Part shown: positions 57,840-64,000 of the stretch, piece after piece
Position numbering within the stretch: the stretch's first letter is position 1
Layout: every line of letters begins with the position of its first letter
DNA from: Petaurus breviceps papuanus
Lineage: Eukaryota; Chordata; Mammalia; Diprotodontia; Petauridae
Direction: 5' to 3'
Length of the DNA: 64,000 nucleotides
NCBI GenBank assembly: GCA_028583685.1
Contig: JAMXIF010001183.1
Coordinates: 11,728,126 to 11,792,125, forward strand
Position numbers and translations under genes: made by a program
Notes under the pieces: model-generated
What the model saw: only the letters and a program-made list of their open reading frames with translations
Databases searched by the model: none
Told to the model about the DNA's origin: nothing

Positions 57840-58513
57840 AGTAGGACTCTGCCACCAGACAGGGGAGTTTTCGTCCCAAACGCTGGGGTTTTCTCAGCTG
57901 CCGGAGGTATTAGATGGGTGCCCTCTCTGAGGTCTCCACACGCTCTGGCAAGCTGGACACACACCCCAGGACCTCCACCCTAGACTGCAATCCAGATCCA
58001 AGCAGTTTAAAGCAAGAGCGATGACCCCTCAGACTGGTGCTTGGTCCCCCTACACTCTGCAGGCCAGGAGCTGAAGCTGCCACTTGGCGCTGGCAGGCTG
58101 TGCCGGTGTCTCAGCGGTTTCTCGCCCCAGGGGTAAAAGCCACACACTCCCACTTACTGGGTCCCAAAGTCCAGAATGCACTGGCCTCTCACCTTGTCCT
58201 TCGCATCTATGTGTTGATAAATCTGGAAACGGCCACAGCTGCTGCTGATCTGGAGTCCCTCTGGCTGGCGGCTGGTCAGGCCTGCCCTGGGGCTAAAGCC
58301 TCGGCGTGGGGCTGGGCTCGGCTCCCAGAGTGCTGCGCTGATTCCTGCCGGCCTGCCGGGCTGTTCTCAGCGGGAGGTTAGCTTCTCTGTGTCATTTTGT
58401 GGGTTCTGCAGCTCCAAAGTTTGTTTAGAGTCCCCTTTTTACATGGATTGGGGAGGGTGGAAGCTGGAGCTGTGGGAGGGTCATGCTTCTACTCCGCCAT
58501 CTTGGCTCTGCCC
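57840..58513 (-). promoter_or_regulatory. HAL1/L1 5' UTR with internal promoter
   Basis: GC- and CpG-rich leader upstream of ORF1. CAAGATGGC at its first bases (58496-58505) is the YY1 site that positions transcription start in L1 elements. An open frame on the opposite strand (58037-58381) is fortuitous. Confidence 0.7.
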
Positions 58514-58528
58514 CTGCAGTCTCTCCTT

Positions 58529-58700
58529 AAAGGTGCCTGCTGTTTTAATTAGATTTAGTTGTTTGCTTCATAGGTGGCTATTGATGGGAATGGCTACCCT
58601 CTTCTTCACAGGGGTTATTTTTCTGGATAATGGCTACTCTTCCTGGGATGGAAGCAGGACTAGTGGTCTTCTGGTGGTGGTAGTGCTATTCCTTGGGCTT
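58529..58700 (+). repeat. Unclassified dispersed repeat
   Basis: AAAGGTGCCTGCTGTTTTAA, ATTTAGTTGTTTGCTTCATA, CTTCTTCACAGGGGTT: inverted relative of 50430-50585 at an estimated 85-90% identity. The part left of the HAL1 insertion (about 55200-55409) appears to be its continuation. Confidence 0.7.
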
Positions 58701-58929
58701 ACCTGCCTATTGGTGATAATTGGTCAGCAGTCAGTGTTGATGGTAATGAAGATGGTTAGTCCTCTAGTCTAGCTCCTTCATTTTCAGATAAAGAAATTGA
58801 GGTCCAGGGTAGATTTTTAAATGTACCTTATTAAAGTATTTTGTTTTATATTACCTAAATTTCCCTCTGAAATGCTCCTTTTTCTCCTCCCTTATATTTT
58901 TAGAGAAAAAAATGAAGTAAAATGAATAT

Positions 58930-59115
58930 TATATATGTGCATATGCATGTTGTATGTATATACACAATGTACATATACTATATATGTATATTGTGTCCAT
59001 ATACATGTATACATACATTATATATACACATGTCTATATGTGTGCTTATACATATATACATTTGTATGTGTATATATACACATATACATGTATATATATA
59101 TATACATATATCTTC
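58930..59115. repeat. TA/TG low-complexity tract
   Basis: Irregular ATAT, TGTA and CATA units; open frames in it are artefacts. Confidence 0.9.
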
Positions 59116-59274
59116 TGACATTATAAGCAATATTTCACACTTGTGGCTACTCCACCTTTGCAAAGGAGTGAAGAGGACATGTCTTCTCATCTAACTTTCT
59201 TGTTTTCAAACTTGTTTGTAATATTCAACACTAATTTTAAATTATTTTTGTGGTTCTGTATTGTAGTTAATTTG

Positions 59275-59645
59275 TTTTCTTGGCTCTGCTAACTTCACTT
59301 TGTATCAATTCATGTAAGTCTTTTCTTGCTTCTCTCTAGTCATCATATTCAGCATTTCAGATAGCAAAATAATATTTTATCCAGTTCACATACCACAGTT
59401 TCTTTAGTCATTCCCCAGTCAATGAATATCTACTTTGTTTTATTTAAAAAATATCTCTTTGCTACCAGAAAAACTGGTACTATAAATATTTTGGTGTAGA
59501 TGGAGATTTTTTTCTTTTTTATCAATGAGTTTCTTGAGGCATACACAAAGGGCATGGACATATTGGTTACATTATTTACATAATTCAAAGTTGCTTTTCA
59601 AAATGTCTATATTCATTCACAGCTCCACCAATAATGCATTAGTGT
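59275..59645 (-). mobile_element. L1 3' end fragment, old
   Basis: CAGTCATTCCCC-like and CTTTGCTACCAGAAAAACTG text, the reverse of the L1 ORF2-end region, strongly diverged. Confidence 0.55.
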
Positions 59646-59649
59646 AAGG

Positions 59650-60988
59650 CCAAAGGAGTTTAAGTGACTTTCCCAAGGTCATGCTGGTAATAAAAATCAG
59701 AGACAAGATTTGAACGCTGGCCCTCTGATACCAGAAACAGAGTTCTTGCTATTCTACCATATTGCCTGACATACTAACAGCTCAATAAATGCTTATGCAA
59801 TAGAATAGTAATAGAACTGGTACTGGTTCTGCCCAGAGGAAGAGTTCAAAGCAGGTGCACTCCTTCTTCTGTATGAAAACATTTCTAGTATTAGAAGATA
59901 ACTATCGCAGCTCACCTTAGTCTTCTTCTAGCTAAATGTCCTGTTCTTTAAACAAGTTAGCAATAGTGGCTCTTGTCTCATTAAATTTGGTAATTTTACT
60001 CTAGTAAATTCTTTCTTAAGTGCTCTAGGTAAATGTTGATACTTAATACATTTAAAAAACAACAACAATAAGCTACAAACTGCAAAGAACAATTGATGTC
60101 AATACCATGTAATCCCTTCATAAAGCTAATAGTAAGGGATAGGATTAACTCAACCTTCATATTTTGTTAAGCTGTTTGAGTACTAGCATTCTCTTCAATG
60201 GATCCATAGTCTCATTGAGATAGGTATTCCCTTAAAACAAACAGATTGCAACCAACCTACCCACCCACCCACCTCCTCTTATCCTTTGGGACTTTATCCA
60301 AAGTCTTTCATAGACCCTCCATATGTACTGGAGGCTTAACATCCTGTAGGTCAGGGGTATGCTAAAGCCAGCTGGTTGAGTAGAGCAGATTTGTTTAATT
60401 TTCTTCATAAGCATTTACACCTCAGAAATCAGCAAGCTATGAAGCAGGAAGTATTTATTGCTTTGTTGATTCTCTAGACCTAAGAAAGTGGTTGAGGAGA
60501 TGCTAATAATACAGATTAAATTTTAAAATGTGTTTAGCTACTTTGGGGGGGAGGGAGGTGCAGAGCTGGTTGTTAAACATTTACCAGCAAATCCCTGGGT
60601 GCAACGCTAAGGTTGTCCCTCCCTCCACTCTTGCTATCCAGTTCACCTACCTTGCTTTGCAATCCTGTATTTTATGGATAATCTCAATTTCATCATCTGC
60701 ACACAGGTCATTGATTTCAGTGTGTTTGTTATGTTTGGAAGCATACACACAAACATATGTACACAACACATCTGTCTTTCTTTCCCTCCCTCCATTTGAT
60801 AATGTAATATGCAGCTTTTCACCTGACCCCCTAAATCACCTTTGGGGATTTGAGGCTACTGTGGTTGTTGATAACAGCAGGAATTGCTTTAAGAGCCTCT
60901 GAGGAGCAGCTGAAGAGATGTGGACAAAGTCTTTGGCTAGAAGTAAAAGAAACTGATTGATCAAGGCTCTTCACCTACTTTTCATCAT
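59650..60988. other. Mostly unrecognised intergenic DNA
   Basis: An old SINE relic (about 59645-59790, TTTCCCAAGGTCATGCTGGT) and otherwise no feature I can name on either strand. Confidence 0.5.
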
Positions 60989-60989
60989 A

Positions 60990-61420
60990 CCGTGTTTCCC
61001 CGATAATAAGACCTATCCCAAAAATAAGCCCTCCCCTTACTGTGTAAGATTCCTCTAAAATAAGCCCTCCCCCGAAAATAAGCCCTATTGAGATTGCTAC
61101 TGTAGTGAAGGTGATCCCCTGCGCTACACGCTACATTACGGTACCCTCTGTATGCACCCCCCCCCCCCCCCCCCCCCCGTGAAACACACGCCGCGCTCTG
61201 AGCTGCATCCAATCAGAGCTGCAGCAGTGAGCATGTCATCCTGTTCTTCCCCAGTGATTTGCTTATTGAATAAAGGTACATTTTTTTGTTCACATTTACC
61301 TGTTTATTAAAATTGCTGTCAATGTTCATTAAAATAAGCCCTCCCCTGAAAATAAGCCCTCTGGTGTTTTTCTGTCCAAAAAATTTAATAAGACAGTGTC
61401 TTATTATCGGGGAAACACGG
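60990..61420. mobile_element. Tc1/mariner-type MITE, 431 bp
   Basis: Perfect 23-bp terminal inverted repeats beginning CCGTGTTTCCCCGATAATAA, flanked by TA dinucleotides at 60988-60989 and 61421-61422, the mariner target duplication. It has no transposase. AAAATAAGCCCTCCCC-like units recur five times near the two ends (about 61017-61090 and 61331-61362). A run of 22 C lies at 61157-61178. CpGs are still present (CACACGCCGCGC), which fits a fairly young insertion. Confidence 0.9.
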
Positions 61421-61558
61421 TACCTTTGCAAATTCTGGGTGTGGGGGTGGAGAGGGAGGCATCTGGGACAGGATGCAGTGTGGATTTGCGCTTGATTTGT
61501 GGATGGGACCTTAGATATGTAGCAGACAGGTTGGTCATTCTAAGTTATATTTAAAAAT

Positions 61559-61561
<3 letters not shown>

Positions 61562-61613
<52 letters not shown>

Positions 61614-61614
61614 C

Positions 61615-61669
<55 letters not shown>

Positions 61670-61670
61670 G
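61562..61670. repeat. Compound (TA)n-(GA)n microsatellite
   Basis: TA run 61562-61610, a short spacer, then GA run 61625-61670 with one interruption. Confidence 0.96.
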
Positions 61671-61774
61671 GATGGGAAAAAATGATTTATATTAGTATCA
61701 GAAAATCCAGTATAACTTACTTGTATTTATCAGCATTATGACTTAAATGCACAGAATGATCTTGAATGACAAGT

Positions 61775-61930
61775 CAGAGGATCATAGATTTAGATATAGA
61801 AGGGACTGCAGAGATTATTTAGAATAATCCCCTCATTTTTCAGAGAGGCTTCCAAAAGAGAATGACTAACCCAAGGTCATCAGAGGTGCAGTACTTGAAT
61901 ACAAGTCCATTTCTAGAGCTCACAGTATTA
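61775..61930 (-). mobile_element. MIR3-like relic
   Basis: ATAGATTTAGATATAGAAGG start, then AACCCAAGGTCATCAGAGGT. Confidence 0.6.
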
Positions 61931-61964
61931 TTTCTACTACACATTGTTCGTTTGTCTTGCCATT

Positions 61965-62090
61965 TTTGGTTATATAGTTGTATCTCAATATTTGCAGGAG
62001 TTAGGGGGGCAGGACTCCCAAGAAAGTGAAAAACTGCAAATCACTCTAGTCCCCACCACCAACCTCTAGTTTTAATATTTCTGATCACAT
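61965..62090. mobile_element. Possible Tigger-type DNA transposon fragment
   Basis: TTGTATCTCAATATTTGCAG, GGCAGGACTCCCAAG and AAGTGAAAAACTGCAAAT resemble the terminal region of pogo/Tigger elements. Weak. Confidence 0.35.
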
Positions 62091-62214
62091 GTATTTAACA
62101 CACAAAACAAGTAAAATGACACACTGCACCCATAAAAAGGTTGCAGTTTCTACATGAGAGAGATGCGTATTTTACACACTGTGTAGAATCTTCATGGCTA
62201 CTGGTGTAGCTTGC

Positions 62215-62345
62215 AGCACTTGCTTTAGGGAAGTGAGACTAGTGACTTTCCACAGCCCTCCCTCCTTTAAGTTCAATTCATTTGCACATCAGGGCATCAC
62301 TTTTCTGAGGTTGTGATCCTCTTTGAGAACAGTGAACAAACAACC
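62215..62345 (-). mobile_element. Unnamed SINE fragment (same family as 22185)
   Basis: AAGTTCAATTCATTTGCACA, GGGCATCACTTTTCTGAGGT, GTGATCCTCTTTGAGAACAG mirror the copy at 28860. Confidence 0.6.
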
Positions 62346-62455
62346 TTGTGAGTAGAAAGAGGAGCTGCTCCACTGGGGACCCAACTGGAACTGGCCAGTT
62401 GGGCAACACAGCTTCTTTTCTTTTCTCTGTCCACATAGAGTATCATACCCTTACC

Positions 62456-63121
62456 TGTAGGGGGCTCTGCCCAAAGGAATGCAAATTTTGATCTCTGAAA
62501 TTTTTTTTTTCTTAAGGATCATGCCTTAAACCCAAATCACTCTGGCTCTCATTGATTGGCCAACAACAGGTCTCAGATCAAGCCCCACTCAGTCATGGTT
62601 TGGGCCCTGATTGACTCAGAGTGAATGTCAATAGCAATTGTGTCTCTTTGGGTCAGAAACCCTGAGGGTCTTTTCCTCCTAGTGTTAACCCCCCATTTTG
62701 TGAACATCCCCCATCTCTCCCCACCATAGGAGAGATGCCTAGGAAACCTGCCAACAAAGCCCAGGCAGCAAACCTGCCAAGTAAAAACCTGCCCAAGCCT
62801 GCTACCTGAAGCCCATAACTCCCCTCCTCCTCCTTCTGTCCAGTTCTCTAAATAGACTTGGGAACTTTTCAGTTGGGCAACAAACTGGTTCCTAGACAAT
62901 AATTGTCAAGCAAGGCTGTCCTTTGGCTTTTGTGTTTTCCCTGCTTGCTCTCCTTGGTGACATTTATATTGTGGCTTTTGTCTATATAAACCCCGAGAGA
63001 TATATACTCAGGGTTGCCTGATTTGGGTATATGACCCCTGACAGTCCCCAAGTTAATTATGCTCCACAATAAATTCCATTTAAAATGATTAATGGTCTCA
63101 CTCTCTGGCTTCATTACAACA
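62456..63121 (+). mobile_element. 5' LTR of the endogenous retrovirus, about 666 bp
   Basis: Starts TGTAGGGGGCTCTGCCC and ends CTTCATTACAACA. It has a CCAAT motif (GATTGGCCAAC near 62554), a TATA box TATATAAA at 62983-62990 and AATAAA at 63068-63073. Its first 40 bp share GGAATGCAAATTT with the solo LTR at 41286-41820, which supports the start and suggests kinship. Confidence 0.8.
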
Positions 63122-63123
63122 TT

Positions 63124-63141
63124 TGGAGGCCCCAGCGAGAT
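63124..63141 (+). other. Retroviral primer-binding site, closest to tRNA-Gln
   Basis: TGGAGGCCCCAGCGAGAT, two bases after the LTR end, matches the tRNA-Gln complement (TGGAGGTTCCACCGAGAT) at 15 of 18 positions by my own alignment. Another tRNA is possible. Confidence 0.7.
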
Positions 63142-64000
63142 AGCAGTGTTCTGTGTTGCTGCAGGAAACCTCTGAACCTGGGACTCAGGAAAGGAAAGAG
63201 CTGGCCCTTCCCTAACCCTGAGGGGAACTGGCACCTGAGAAAAAAGGTATTTTCCCAGGACCCCCAGGCTTGAATAGAGTTAGCCAAGTCCCTTCTCTAC
63301 TCCCAATTTATTCCTATATTCGGCCATATGGAGCTATGTAAGTGTCCTGTTCTCTAGCGGTGAGTGTCCTGTCTCTAGAGGCGAGTGTTTGGTTTTGGGA
63401 GTACTCATTTAGGTGGGAATTGAGTGGCAGATGGATACAGCAAATTTCCCTCATCTCACCTCCTCTCTTGAGACTTCTGAGAGAGAGCCCATCGGGATAA
63501 GCCATCTTGTCTGGACCAATATAGGTCTGTTGTGGTCCACCCCTGGATATATTGCTTGAACCCAAGTTGTTCTGTTTTGGCTTGTCATCAGGGTAAAGCC
63601 ACCTTGCTTAGGCCTGTATCAATCTGTTTTGGCTTACCATTTGGCTTTGTTTTGTGTCTGTCTATCATTTGTTTTCAAGCATGTGTGTCCACCTGTCTTT
63701 CTGTTTGCTTTATGTCTGCGTCTTTTAATCTGCCACCCTATAATATTCAAAAGCAGCCAGGCAGTAAGAAACACTGTACCTGGGCTAGAAAGGTTGATAG
63801 TCTCTTAAAGAGAGGCTGTTGGCAGAAAAACAATTTCTCCTTCTATTCCCTTGGACTCCGGCCAAGTTTTTGATTGAATTACAGCAGCTTTGGGGACTGA
63901 AGGAGCCCTGGTTCTGGCTGCTCCCCCCTTGCCTCTGAGCCCCCTACCCTTTCTCTGACAGTGTACCCCTCCCAATACCTGCTCATTCCCGTTCAGATGA

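Larger units (their letters stand above)
55425..58513 (-). mobile_element. Full-length half-L1 (HAL1-like) retrotransposon
   Basis: Bounded by perfect 15-bp target duplications CTGCAGTCTCTCCTT at 55410-55424 and 58514-58528, with the poly-A tail (T-run 55425-55434) at the left. On the minus strand it begins GGGCAGAGCCAAGATGGCGG, the start typical of complete L1s, then has a 5' UTR of about 670 bp, one intact ORF1 (57839-56739) and a roughly 1.3-kb 3' region with purine-rich tracts, but no ORF2. L1-derived elements that keep ORF1 and lack ORF2 are known as HAL1 and must borrow L1 reverse transcriptase. Alternatively it is one full-length L1 copy with a large internal deletion. A SINE (56537-56686) and a TA tract with an assembly gap lie inside it. 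It is evidently young. Confidence 0.85.
62456..64000 (+). mobile_element. Endogenous retrovirus, 5' end (LTR, primer site, leader), cut by window edge
   Basis: A plus-strand provirus fossil whose 5' LTR is 62456-63121, followed directly by a primer-binding site and a leader with gamma-retrovirus-like GT/CT-rich text (TTTTGTGTCTGTCTATCATT). The window ends before any gag region can be identified, so whether the rest is whole cannot be judged. Likely class I. The age is unknown without the 3' LTR. Confidence 0.8.

Noticed and set aside
58037-58381. 114-codon GC-rich open frame
   Set aside because: Antisense to the HAL1 5' UTR; the GC content explains the lack of stops.
58922-59194. Open frames in TA/TG tracts (also near 29051, 55481 and 56170)
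   Set aside because: Low-complexity YIYI/CIYI peptides from dinucleotide repeats.
35741-64000. Possible first exons of CEP43/FGFR1OP, the human neighbour of RNASET2
   Set aside because: I looked for its N-terminal peptide and a second host CpG island on the plus strand and saw neither.

Overview
The window is nuclear DNA of a metatherian (marsupial) mammal. Evidence is the dense load of marsupial-type SINEs (short tRNA-derived units opening near GGGGCAGCTAGGTGGC, and longer MIR/CORE-related ones), abundant L1, L2 and MIR relics, and a vertebrate gene with GT-AG introns. I cannot name the species. There are no bacterial genes, operons or CRISPR arrays, and almost every long open frame is a chance frame inside a repeat.

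Positions 1-35,700 hold the 5' part of one host gene on the minus strand, RNASET2, the lysosomal/secreted T2-family acid ribonuclease. I recovered six coding exons of 56-114 nt by reading splice sites and translating the minus strand: 33635-33723 (signal peptide), 30996-31056, 23697-23752 (first catalytic block, with the HGLW motif), 14230-14287, 11309-11379 and 2258-2371 (second catalytic block HEWEKHGTC). Reading frames join across all five internal junctions. A noncoding leader exon ending at 35533 sits in a GC-rich promoter with a GC box and a TCACGTG E-box. The last coding part (about 105 residues) lies beyond the left edge. The introns are packed with SINE, L1, L2, MIR and one solo LTR.

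Positions 35,700-64,000 appear to be intergenic DNA upstream of RNASET2 (in human, toward CEP43/FGFR1OP); no host exon was recognised. It is a record of transposition: a large L2 (36.3-37.9 kb), solo LTRs with clean target duplications (41.3, 48.2 and 52.0 kb), an L1 split by one LTR, a local 158-bp duplication near 50 kb, and a full-length half-L1 (HAL1-like) element at 55,425-58,513 with intact ORF1, no ORF2 and perfect 15-bp target duplications. Further right are a 431-bp mariner-type MITE at 60,990-61,420 and the 5' LTR, primer-binding site and leader of an endogenous retrovirus running off the right edge from 62,456.

I found no convincing new biochemical system. The notable observations are nested insertions, a one-directional T-to-C pattern in one SINE copy, a SINE lying against an RNASET2 splice acceptor, and an extra cysteine in RNASET2. 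Repeat family names are from memory of consensus sequences and were not checked against a library.
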